DNA of 20,515 nucleotides from an uncultured Streptococcus sp. Its GTDB lineage: Bacteria > Bacillota > Bacilli > Lactobacillales > Streptococcaceae. Below are positions 8,653 through 14,853 of the stretch, one piece after another. The stretch's first letter is position 1. Each line of letters opens with the position of its first letter. The notes beneath the pieces were generated by a model that saw only the letters and a list, made by a program, of their open reading frames with translations, was not told where the DNA came from and did no database searches. The position numbers were made by a program, and so were the translations under genes. Location of the stretch: assembly GCF_905372115.1 (NCBI RefSeq), contig NZ_CAJPNR010000036.1:1-20515 (forward strand), given 5' to 3'.

Positions 8653-8747
8653 ATAAACAAAGACCTCCTAACTTTGTTTAGAAATCCTAAAACTTTTCTT
8701 TTTCATAATAATCTCCCTATAAGAACCGCCCAATTGGCGGTTTTTTT
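8653..8747 (+). ncRNA. cia-dependent small RNA (csRNA)
   Basis: A transcript of about 95 nt is predicted from the TATACT promoter to the T-run of the terminator. It matches the csRNA layout known in streptococci: a 5' hairpin (TAAACAAAG 8654-8662 with CTTTGTTTA 8672-8680), an unpaired middle rich in pyrimidine tracts, and a strong 3' terminator hairpin. The 5' loop contains ACCTCCTAA and the middle contains CATAATAATCTCCC. Both are complementary to ribosome sites, the latter also to a following ATG, as expected for an RNA that blocks translation initiation. No coding potential is seen. Which numbered csRNA this is cannot be assigned here. Confidence 0.75.
8724..8747 (+). terminator. Intrinsic terminator of the csRNA
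   Basis: AACCGCC (8724-8730) pairs with GGCGGTT (8736-8742) around five bases, followed by a T-run to 8747. Confidence 0.88.
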
Positions 8748-8763
8748 GCGAATTTAGTATAAT
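8734..8763 (+). promoter_or_regulatory. Promoter of the dut operon, overlapping the csRNA terminator
   Basis: A perfect -10 TATAAT (8758-8763) lies 30 bp before dut. The best -35, TTGGCG (8734-8739, four of six), is 18 bp upstream and falls inside the right arm of the csRNA terminator hairpin. Confidence 0.6.
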
Positions 8764-8793
8764 AGGAATAGAAAAAATAGAAAAGAGAACTGC

Positions 8794-9237
8794 ATGAAAA
8801 TTCGCGGATTCGAGCTGGTGTCCAGCTTTACAAATGAAGATTTGCTGCCTAAGAGAGAGACAGCTCACGCAGCTGGCTATGATTTGAAAGTGGCAGAGCG
8901 TACCCTCATTGGACCATGGGAGATTAAGCTGGTTCCGACTGGTGTCAAGGCCTATATGCAGCCGGGCGAGGTGCTCTATCTTTATGATCGCTCGTCCAAT
9001 CCTCGTAAAAAAGGCTTGGTCTTGATTAACTCCGTTGGGGTCATTGACGGCGACTACTATGGGAATCCTGGAAACGAAGGGCATATCTTTGCTCAGATGA
9101 AAAACATCACAGATCAGGAAGTCGTCCTCGAAGTTGGGGAACGTGTGGTTCAGGCTGTCTTTGCACCATTTCTGATTGCAGATGGAGATGAGGCAGAAGG
9201 CGTGCGGACCGGTGGATTTGGGTCGACAGGACATTAA
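8794..9237 (+). CDS. dut: dUTP diphosphatase (trimeric dUTPase)
   Basis: Hydrolyses dUTP to dUMP and pyrophosphate, keeping uracil out of DNA and supplying dUMP for thymidylate synthesis. The 147-residue product shows the five dUTPase motifs in order: AAGYDL (26-31), DRSSNPRKKGL (65-75), GVIDGDYYG (82-90), GERVVQAVF (115-123) and the C-terminal P-loop-like arm RTGGFGSTG (138-146). Length is normal for the trimeric family. It is the first gene of an operon with a histidine phosphatase, a methyltransferase-like gene and radA. The ribosome site (AAAAGAGA) is modest. Confidence 0.96.
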   Translation: MKIRGFELVSSFTNEDLLPKRETAHAAGYDLKVAERTLIGPWEIKLVPTGVKAYMQPGEVLYLYDRSSNPRKKGLVLINSVGVIDGDYYGNPGNEGHIFAQMKNITDQEVVLEVGERVVQAVFAPFLIADGDEAEGVRTGGFGSTGH

Positions 9238-9238
9238 T

Positions 9239-9754
9239 ATGAAAATCATTTTTATCCGCCACGGAGAGCCAGATTATTCACTTTTGGAAGAGGCTGGTTA
9301 CACTGGCTTTGGACTAGATTTGGCTCCTTTGTCAGTTGCTGGTCGCCAGATGGCGACAGAGGCCGCTGCTAATCCTTTGTTAGAACAGGCGGAAATTTTG
9401 ATCTCCTCTTCTGTGACGCGAGCTTTGGAGACGGCTTCCTATTTGATTCGAGACCGCCAACTGCCGCTTTTTGTGGAGCCTTTGCTGCATGAATGGCAGG
9501 TATATGAGAGTGGTATAGAAAAGTTTGAGCAGGCTCGGGAGTTGTTTTTTGAAAATAATGGTTGTCTCCCTGCAAGAAGTCCTGTCCAGTATGAAACGGC
9601 TGAGCAGATGAAAGCCCGCTTTTTCAGTGCCTTAAGCAAATACAGAGACTACGAGACGGTAGCTCTTGTAGCCCATCGCATGCTCATCCGCCAGTTTGTA
9701 GCTGATCAGCAGATTGATTTTTGCCAGTTTATTGAATATGAACTGAAGTTTTAA
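9239..9754 (+). CDS. Histidine phosphatase superfamily protein
   Basis: 171 residues with the phosphohistidine signature near the N-terminus, IFIRHGEPDY (R7, H8, G9, E10), and the second catalytic histidine H146 in VALVAHRMLIRQF. The middle helix SSVTRALETASYL, with its conserved arginine, also fits. Members are phosphatases or mutases of small phosphorylated metabolites; this substrate is unknown. The start is ATG 9239, one base after the dut stop, with AGGA inside the dut end. An upstream in-frame ATG at 9176 lies inside dut and has no ribosome site. A gene of this position sits between dut and radA in pneumococcus, so the linkage is old. Confidence 0.85.
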   Translation: MKIIFIRHGEPDYSLLEEAGYTGFGLDLAPLSVAGRQMATEAAANPLLEQAEILISSSVTRALETASYLIRDRQLPLFVEPLLHEWQVYESGIEKFEQARELFFENNGCLPARSPVQYETAEQMKARFFSALSKYRDYETVALVAHRMLIRQFVADQQIDFCQFIEYELKF

Positions 9755-9806
9755 TGTTTCGTCGTAAAAAGAATCTTAACAAAAGGATTTAGAGATAGAA
9801 GAAAAT

Positions 9807-10439
9807 ATGAAAGAATTTAAGAGCAAGGATTATGCAACAGAAATTCGTCAGAAAATTCCAGGCTACGATGTGATGCTAGATGTGATTTTCCGAGGAGTAT
9901 TGCTTAGATTAGCCCCCAGTTTAAAAGTCGATAAGGTGTTAGCTTTAGCAAGCCAGACGGATGAGTTGAATGGTTTGGCATCCTTATTTCCTAAGGCAGG
10001 GTTGACGGTTGTGGAGCCAAGTGAGGCGATGCTGCAAGAGCTTAAAAGACAGGTTTATCTGCCTCAAGCGGAGTATCTTAATAGTCGATTTGAAGAAGCA
10101 ATACTGCCCTCTGATTATCAGATTTGTTCTTGCTTGCTAGTGTTGCAGTTTGTTGAAAATCCCAGCTTTTTTCTTCGAAAAATTTATGACTCTTTAAGTG
10201 ACGGTGGCCTTCTGATTCTTAGCTTTTTTTCCAACCAGCAACTAGGCTATTGGAAAACACTTGCTTCAGAGCTAGGAGCCAATCAGCAACAAATTCAGCG
10301 TACTTATGAGAATCAAGCTAGTTTGATGAATACCCTCTCGCCTCAAGAAGTTGCAAACCTACTAGAAGAGGCTGGCTTTACTAACATAGAGCAAGTGTTT
10401 CAGGTCTTATCTACTTTTGTTTGGATTATTAGAAAATAA
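9807..10439 (+). CDS. Class I SAM-dependent methyltransferase-like protein
   Basis: 210 residues with the layout of a class I methyltransferase: strand 1 VDKVLALASQTDEL, strand 2 ending in an acidic residue (LTVVEPSEAML), YQICSCLLVLQFVENP, and the post-catalytic strand SLSDGGLLILSFF. The glycine-rich SAM loop, normally like DLGCGTG, is replaced by ALASQTDEL. Binding of SAM is therefore uncertain, and it may be a weak or non-enzymatic homologue. It lies 52 bp after the phosphatase gene, with a poor ribosome site (AGAAGAAAAT). Its stop codon overlaps the start of the radA ribosome site, implying translational coupling. Substrate unknown. Confidence 0.7.
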   Translation: MKEFKSKDYATEIRQKIPGYDVMLDVIFRGVLLRLAPSLKVDKVLALASQTDELNGLASLFPKAGLTVVEPSEAMLQELKRQVYLPQAEYLNSRFEEAILPSDYQICSCLLVLQFVENPSFFLRKIYDSLSDGGLLILSFFSNQQLGYWKTLASELGANQQQIQRTYENQASLMNTLSPQEVANLLEEAGFTNIEQVFQVLSTFVWIIRK

Positions 10440-10450
10440 GGAGAATCACC

Positions 10451-11812
10451 ATCGCTAAGAAAAGAACAACCTTTGTCTGTCAAAATTGTGAATATCATTC
10501 GCCTAAGTATCTAGGCCGCTGTCCCAACTGCGGCTCTTGGTCTTCTTTCGTTGAGGAAGTAGAAGCTGCAGAAATCAAGCATGCCCGTGTTTCCTTGACA
10601 GGCGAAAAGACCCGGCCCATGAAGCTGGCTGAGGTCACTTCGATTGATGTCAACCGGACCAAGACAGAAATGGACGAGTTCAATCGTGTGCTGGGTGGTG
10701 GCGTAGTGCCTGGCAGTCTGGTCCTGATTGGCGGGGATCCTGGTATCGGGAAGTCCACCCTGCTTCTGCAGGTATCTACCCAGCTTTCTCATCAGGGCAC
10801 AGTCCTTTATGTCAGCGGGGAGGAATCAGCTGAGCAGATTAAGCTACGGGCGGAACGGCTTGGTGATATTGACAGTGAATTTTATCTCTACGCCGAGACC
10901 AATATGCAAAATATCCACACAGAGATTGAGAAAATCAAGCCAGATTTTCTGATTATCGACTCTATACAGACGGTCATGTCACCGGAAATTTCCAGTGTTC
11001 AAGGGTCTGTTTCTCAGGTCCGAGAGGTGACAGCTGAGCTTATGCAGCTAGCCAAGACCAATAATATCGCGACCTTTATCGTTGGTCACATGACCAAGGA
11101 AGGAACCTTAGCTGGCCCCCGAACGCTAGAGCACATGGTGGACACAGTACTTTATTTTGAGGGCGAACGTCAGCACACTTTCCGTATCTTGAGAGCAGTC
11201 AAGAATCGCTTTGGCTCAACCAATGAGATTGGCATTTTTGAAATGCAATCTGGTGGGCTAGTTGAGGTTATCAACCCCAGTGAAGTCTTTCTGGAAGAAC
11301 GTCTGGACGGCGCGACAGGCTCTTCTATCGTCGTGACTATGGAAGGAACGCGGCCGATTTTGGCAGAGGTACAGGCTTTGGTGACACCGACCATGTTCGG
11401 CAATGCCAAGAGGACCACGACTGGTCTAGACTTTAACCGAGCCAGCCTCATCATGGCAGTTCTGGAAAAGAGGGCAGGACTCCTCCTGCAAAATCAAGAC
11501 GCCTACCTCAAGTCTGCTGGCGGCGTCAAGCTAGATGAGCCAGCGATTGATTTGGCAGTAGCGGTAGCCATTGCTTCCAGCTACAAGGATCTGCCTACAA
11601 ATCCTCAAGAGTGCTTTATCGGTGAAATTGGCCTGACTGGTGAAATCCGTCGGGTTAATCGCATAGAGCAGCGCATCAACGAAGCAGCAAAGCTGGGCTT
11701 CACCAAAGTCTACGCTCCTAAAAACTCTCTGAACGGTCTCAAAGTTCCAGACAATATCCAAGTCATCGGTGTGACGACGATTGGGGAAGTCTTAAAGAAA
11801 GTATTTTCCTGA
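10451..11812 (+). CDS. radA: DNA repair and recombination protein RadA, ATC start codon
   Basis: RecA-like branch-migration ATPase that acts in recombinational repair and in natural transformation of streptococci. From ATC 10451 the product has 453 residues: a four-cysteine zinc finger (C10, C13, C24, C27), Walker A GDPGIGKST (95-103), the RadA motif KNRFG (251-255), and a Lon-like C-terminal domain with GEIGLTGEIRRV. The start is decided as follows: AAGGAG at 10438-10443 is seven bases before ATC, the frame is closed by TAG at 10430, and no ATG, GTG or TTG lies between that stop and the zinc finger. The first ordinary start codon, TTG 10595, would delete the zinc finger. Last gene of the dut operon. 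Confidence 0.93.
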   Translation: MAKKRTTFVCQNCEYHSPKYLGRCPNCGSWSSFVEEVEAAEIKHARVSLTGEKTRPMKLAEVTSIDVNRTKTEMDEFNRVLGGGVVPGSLVLIGGDPGIGKSTLLLQVSTQLSHQGTVLYVSGEESAEQIKLRAERLGDIDSEFYLYAETNMQNIHTEIEKIKPDFLIIDSIQTVMSPEISSVQGSVSQVREVTAELMQLAKTNNIATFIVGHMTKEGTLAGPRTLEHMVDTVLYFEGERQHTFRILRAVKNRFGSTNEIGIFEMQSGGLVEVINPSEVFLEERLDGATGSSIVVTMEGTRPILAEVQALVTPTMFGNAKRTTTGLDFNRASLIMAVLEKRAGLLLQNQDAYLKSAGGVKLDEPAIDLAVAVAIASSYKDLPTNPQECFIGEIGLTGEIRRVNRIEQRINEAAKLGFTKVYAPKNSLNGLKVPDNIQVIGVTTIGEVLKKVFS

Positions 11813-11822
11813 TTTAACAGTA

Positions 11823-11851
11823 TTGCGAAAAGTTATTGTGCGTGCTATAAT
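11823..11851 (+). promoter_or_regulatory. Promoter of the first AIM24 gene
   Basis: -35 TTGCGA (11823-11828), a 17 bp spacer ending TGC, and a perfect -10 TATAAT (11846-11851). A start near 11858 would give a leader of about 70 nt that includes a terminator-like hairpin. Confidence 0.75.
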
Positions 11852-11874
11852 ATTGCTAGAAAAAATAGGATTTG

Positions 11875-11911
11875 TCTGGAAATTCCTATAAGTTGTTTTT
11901 CCAGATTTTTT
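11875..11911 (+). terminator. Terminator-like hairpin in the AIM24 leader
   Basis: TCTGGAAA (11875-11882) and TTTCCAGA (11898-11905) form an 8 bp perfect stem with a 15-base loop, followed directly by six T and then the ribosome site AGGAGG (11912-11917). It lies downstream of the TATAAT promoter, so it could be a leader attenuator, or a late terminator for radA read-through. The stem is only three-eighths GC, so it is not strong. Confidence 0.5.
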
Positions 11912-11927
11912 AGGAGGATAATCAACC

Positions 11928-12644
11928 ATGGTAGATCATCGTATGAATGTTTCTATTACCAATAATGCTCAATTTCCTTTGGCGGAGATTGCCTTAGATG
12001 CATCAGAGTCTGTTCGTATTCAGACCGGGAGCATGATATACCACACTCCCAACGTTGTCTTAAATGCTAAAGTGAATGCAGAGTCTCAATCAATCTTTGG
12101 CAAGGCAATCCAAGCTGTGGGCCGTTCTATGGCTTCTGGCGAAGGAGTGTTTATCACTGAAGCAACTGCTCAATCAAATAACGGTCGTCTAGCCTTAGCG
12201 CCTAATGTACCTGGTCAGATTGTTGCTCTGGAACTAGGCGAAAAGCAATACCGCCTTAATGATGGAGCTTTTCTGGCTATGGATGGTTCTGCCTCTTATA
12301 CTTTGGAGAGGCAGTCGGTAGGTCGAGCTCTCTTTGGTGGTCAAGGAGGCTTTTATGTGATGAGTACCCAAGGTCAGGGAACACTCTTGGTAAATTCCTT
12401 TGGCTCGATTCAAAAGGTTGAGCTACATAATGATAGGATAACGATTGACAATGCTCACGTAGTAGCATGGAGTCGAGAGTTGGAATATGATATTCATTTA
12501 GAAAATGGTTTCTGGCAGTCCATGGGGACTGGTGAAGGAGTGGTTAATACCTTCTATGGAACTGGGGAAATTTACATCCAAAGTCTCAATATTGAAACCT
12601 TTGCTAATGTTCTTCGCCCACATCTACATATTGACAATTCTTGA
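11928..12644 (+). CDS. AIM24-family protein, tandem copy 1
   Basis: 238 residues of the AIM24/TIGR00266 family, a beta-rich fold of repeated glycine-containing strands found in many bacteria and, in eukaryotes, in mitochondria; the bacterial role is not established. Visible family stretches are IQTGSMIYHTPNV, LALAPNVPGQIV, LFGGQGGFYVMSTQGQGTLL and the C-terminal ENGFWQSMGTGEG. No signal peptide or membrane helix. The start ATG 11928 follows AGGAGG by ten bases; ATG 11943 in the same frame is an alternative. The next gene is a paralogue about two-thirds identical by eye, indicating a local duplication. Each copy has its own promoter. Confidence 0.85.
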   Translation: MVDHRMNVSITNNAQFPLAEIALDASESVRIQTGSMIYHTPNVVLNAKVNAESQSIFGKAIQAVGRSMASGEGVFITEATAQSNNGRLALAPNVPGQIVALELGEKQYRLNDGAFLAMDGSASYTLERQSVGRALFGGQGGFYVMSTQGQGTLLVNSFGSIQKVELHNDRITIDNAHVVAWSRELEYDIHLENGFWQSMGTGEGVVNTFYGTGEIYIQSLNIETFANVLRPHLHIDNS

Positions 12645-12654
12645 AAAATTTCAG

Positions 12655-12682
12655 AAGAGACTGGAGGGTCTCTTATTTTTTT
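12655..12682 (+). terminator. Terminator after AIM24 copy 1
   Basis: AAGAGAC (12655-12661) pairs with GTCTCTT (12668-12674) around six bases, followed by A and seven T. Confidence 0.85.
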
Positions 12683-12699
12683 GATGCTTCAGTTTTCCT

Positions 12700-12728
12700 T
12701 TGTCCAAAATATATGAAAATGTTATAAT
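12700..12728 (+). promoter_or_regulatory. Promoter of the second AIM24 gene
   Basis: -35 TTGTCC (12700-12705), a 17 bp spacer ending TGT, and a perfect -10 TATAAT (12723-12728). The ribosome site AAGGAGG lies before ATG 12758. Confidence 0.75.
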
Positions 12729-12757
12729 CAAGTCATAATAAGAAGGAGGTATTTATT

Positions 12758-13453
12758 ATGCGATTTTCTATGGATAGTAATATGCAGTTTCCTTTGGTTG
12801 AGTTGTCGCTCAATCAAGGTGAAACCGTCTTTATCCAGCGTGGCAGCATGGTCTACCACACGCCTAATGTGACTCTGAATACTCAGCTAAATGCCAGCGG
12901 TTCTGGTTTGGGACGTTTTGTCAAGGCTGTAGGGCGGTCAATGGTTTCTGGTGAAAGTACCTTTATTACTCAGGCTGTTGCCCAGTCTGATAATGGTTAC
13001 CTTGCTTTAGCGCCAGATTCTCCTGGTCAAGTCATTCCTCTTCAGCTAGGCGAAAAGCAATATCGGCTGAATGACGGTGCCTTTCTAGCTCTTGATGGTA
13101 CAGCTTACTATACCATGGAGCGTCAGTCTGTTGGGAAAGCCCTCTTTGGCGGTCAAGGCGGTTTCTTCGTCATGACGACCCAGGGTCAGGGAACTTTATT
13201 GGCTAATGCCTTTGGTTCTATTAAGAAACTTGAGCTTCATAACCAAGAAGTAACAATTGACAATGCCCATGTAGTGGCTTGGAGCCAGTCTTTGAATTAT
13301 CATGTTCATTTAGAAAATGGCTTCTGGCAGTCTATCGGAACAGGTGAAGGAGTGGTCAATACCTTCCAAGGTACTGGTGAAGTCTATGTGCAAAGTCTCA
13401 ATCTTCAAACCTTTGCAGGCTCACTCAGCAAGTTTATTCCAAGAAGCTCATAA
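12758..13453 (+). CDS. AIM24-family protein, tandem copy 2
   Basis: 231 residues, a close paralogue of the preceding gene. Long identical blocks are shared, including LGEKQYRLNDGAFLA, TIDNAHVVAWS and the ENGFWQS/GTGEGVVNTF region. Divergence is concentrated at the N-terminus, around residues 40-60, and at the C-terminal tail. No signal peptide or membrane segment is seen. It has its own promoter and AAGGAGG ribosome site and is closed off by terminators on both sides, so the two copies can be expressed separately. The function of the family in bacteria is unknown to me; I infer none from the neighbours. Confidence 0.87.
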   Translation: MRFSMDSNMQFPLVELSLNQGETVFIQRGSMVYHTPNVTLNTQLNASGSGLGRFVKAVGRSMVSGESTFITQAVAQSDNGYLALAPDSPGQVIPLQLGEKQYRLNDGAFLALDGTAYYTMERQSVGKALFGGQGGFFVMTTQGQGTLLANAFGSIKKLELHNQEVTIDNAHVVAWSQSLNYHVHLENGFWQSIGTGEGVVNTFQGTGEVYVQSLNLQTFAGSLSKFIPRSS

Positions 13454-13463
13454 GAAATAAAAC

Positions 13464-13512
13464 TAGGACAGAAGACCAGATTAGATGCTGGGTTTGACTG
13501 TCCTATTTTTTT
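13464..13512 (+). terminator. Terminator after AIM24 copy 2
   Basis: TAGGACAG (13464-13471) pairs with CTGTCCTA (13498-13505), followed by seven T. The 26-base interior can form a second CCAG/CTGG stem. Confidence 0.8.
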
Positions 13513-13528
13513 GAAACAAAGTCGAGAA

Positions 13529-13557
13529 CTGACAAATAGCAGAAAAGATGGTAAGAT
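13529..13557 (+). promoter_or_regulatory. Promoter of the GNAT gene
   Basis: -35 CTGACA (13529-13534, five of six), a 17 bp spacer ending TGG, and -10 TAAGAT (13552-13557). Confidence 0.6.
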
Positions 13558-13609
13558 AATATAAAATTATTTGAATATCAAAGTACCAGTAAAAGGTTAG
13601 GAGAATAAA

Positions 13610-14095
13610 GTGACAATTACTATAAAACTTTACCAGAAATCGGATAAAGAGGCTGTTTTAGGATTATCAATTCAGGCTTGGTCTCCAGTTTTTCCAAAAA
13701 TGGAAACAGGAGTTCCTAAGTTTGTTTATGACAATTTTTATCCTCAAGGGTGGGAAACAAGGCAAATCAATGATCTAACAACGGTCTTAGATGAAGAGAG
13801 TCAGTTTGTCTGGTTAGCTTTTCTGGAGGAAGAATTAGCTGGCTGGATTCACATTCGCTTGCACCCTGAGGATAAGATGGGTGAGATTTATATCCTAGCT
13901 GTTGCTCCAAGATATCAGCGTCAAGGTATCGGAAAAGCGCTCATGACCTATGCTTGTGATCAGATTAAACAAAAAGGAATGGAAATGGTCATGGTTGAGA
14001 CGGGTGGTGATCCAGGTCATGCACCGGCCCGTAAAACCTATGAGAACTTTGGTTTTGAACAATGGCCCGTTGCTCGCTACTTTAAGAAGTTATAA
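13610..14095 (+). CDS. GNAT-family N-acetyltransferase, GTG start
   Basis: 161 residues with the GNAT acetyl-CoA binding motif: strand IYILAVAPRY followed by QRQGIGKALM (R/Q-x-x-G-x-G), then MVMVETGGDPGHAPARKTYE and NFGFEQWPVARYFKKL, the usual end of the fold. It should transfer an acetyl group from acetyl-CoA to an amine; the acceptor is unknown. The start codon is GTG at 13610, supported by AGGAG six bases upstream; no ATG lies near that point in frame. It is a single-gene unit between terminators. Confidence 0.85.
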   Translation: MTITIKLYQKSDKEAVLGLSIQAWSPVFPKMETGVPKFVYDNFYPQGWETRQINDLTTVLDEESQFVWLAFLEEELAGWIHIRLHPEDKMGEIYILAVAPRYQRQGIGKALMTYACDQIKQKGMEMVMVETGGDPGHAPARKTYENFGFEQWPVARYFKKL

Positions 14096-14139
14096 CTAAT
14101 GGGTCTTTACCAACAGTAGTGGGTGATAACAGCTAGCAC

Positions 14140-14171
14140 AGAGAGCAGTTCATATAGGTTCTCTCTTTTTT
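14140..14171 (+). terminator. Terminator after the GNAT gene
   Basis: AGAGAG (14140-14145) pairs with CTCTCT (14161-14166) across a 15-base loop and runs into T residues to 14171. The stem is short, so confidence is moderate. Confidence 0.55.
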
Positions 14172-14200
14172 GAAGTTAGGGAAGTTCTAAAGCCAAAACC

Positions 14201-14209
14201 TGGTATGAT
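14201..14209 (+). promoter_or_regulatory. Extended -10 of the carbonic anhydrase gene
   Basis: TGG-TATGAT (14201-14209) about 50 bp before the start. No good -35 is seen, as is common for extended -10 promoters. Confidence 0.5.
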
Positions 14210-14258
14210 AAGGTTAATTCGTTTGGATGTCAAACAATATAATTAGTCAGGAGTCAAA

Positions 14259-14756
14259 ATGTCATATTTTGAAAACTTTATGAAAGCCAATCAAGCTTAT
14301 ATCGATCTGCATGGAACGGCACATCTGCCGATCAAGCCCAAGACCAAGGTAGCCATTGTAACCTGCATGGACTCTAGGCTCCACGTGGCTCAGGCTCTAG
14401 GACTGGCACTAGGAGACGCCCATATCTTGCGCAATGCCGGTGGTCGGGTAACAGAGGACATGATTCGCTCACTGGTTATTTCGCAGCAGCAGCTAGGAAC
14501 GCGGGAAATCGTAGTTTTGCATCATACAGACTGCGGGGCACAGACATTCAAGAATGAGGAGTTTACGGCCTATCTTCATAAAGAACTAGGTGTGGATGTC
14601 AGTGATCAGGACTTTTTGCCCTTTACAGATGTAGAGGAAAGTGTGCGCGAGGATATGGTCTTGCTGCGGCAGTCACCGCTGATTCCAGCTGATGTAGAAA
14701 TCTCTGGAGCGGTTTACGATGTAGATACTGGTCGGATGACAGTTGTTGAGGAATAG
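14259..14756 (+). CDS. Beta-class carbonic anhydrase
   Basis: Interconverts CO2 and bicarbonate in the cytoplasm, supplying bicarbonate for carboxylation reactions when CO2 is scarce. The 165-residue product has the beta-class metal site: C36 with D38 and R40 in TCMDSR, and H89-x2-C92 in HHTDCG. Length is that of the compact streptococcal type. Ribosome site AGGAG precedes ATG 14259. In pneumococcus a homologue follows radA directly; here the AIM24 pair and the GNAT gene lie between. Confidence 0.92.
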   Translation: MSYFENFMKANQAYIDLHGTAHLPIKPKTKVAIVTCMDSRLHVAQALGLALGDAHILRNAGGRVTEDMIRSLVISQQQLGTREIVVLHHTDCGAQTFKNEEFTAYLHKELGVDVSDQDFLPFTDVEESVREDMVLLRQSPLIPADVEISGAVYDVDTGRMTVVEE

Positions 14757-14759
14757 TTA

Positions 14760-14810
14760 GGAAGTCAATTTCTTTGTCTGCGCATCGGCATTGAAATTGG
14801 CTCCTTTTTT
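14760..14810 (+). terminator. Terminator after the carbonic anhydrase gene
   Basis: GGAAGTCAATTTC (14760-14772) pairs with GAAATTGGCTCC (14793-14804), with one bulged A and one G-T pair, followed by six T. Confidence 0.85.
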
Positions 14811-14820
14811 ATGTTAAAAT
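14791..14820 (+). promoter_or_regulatory. Promoter of the ABC importer genes, overlapping the upstream terminator
   Basis: -35 TTGAAA (14791-14796, five of six), an 18 bp spacer ending TGT, and -10 TAAAAT (14815-14820). The -35 lies in the right arm of the terminator hairpin. Confidence 0.6.
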
Positions 14821-14853
14821 AGAGAAACGATTTTAATTAGTTAGGACAATGTT

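Noticed and set aside
8668..9249. 193-codon minus-strand open frame opposite dut
   Set aside because: It lies over dut and the csRNA, has no family features, and the plus-strand dUTPase motifs are unambiguous.
9754..9792. Twelve-residue open frame MFRRKKNLNKRI overlapping the phosphatase stop
   Set aside because: It is too short to judge, with no supporting evidence beyond a TAATG overlap; it could be a coupling peptide but probably occurs by chance.
14096..14175. Possible T-box or other riboswitch before the carbonic anhydrase gene
   Set aside because: No T-box core sequence or other riboswitch motif is present, and the hairpin there is best read as the terminator of the GNAT gene upstream of the carbonic anhydrase -10.
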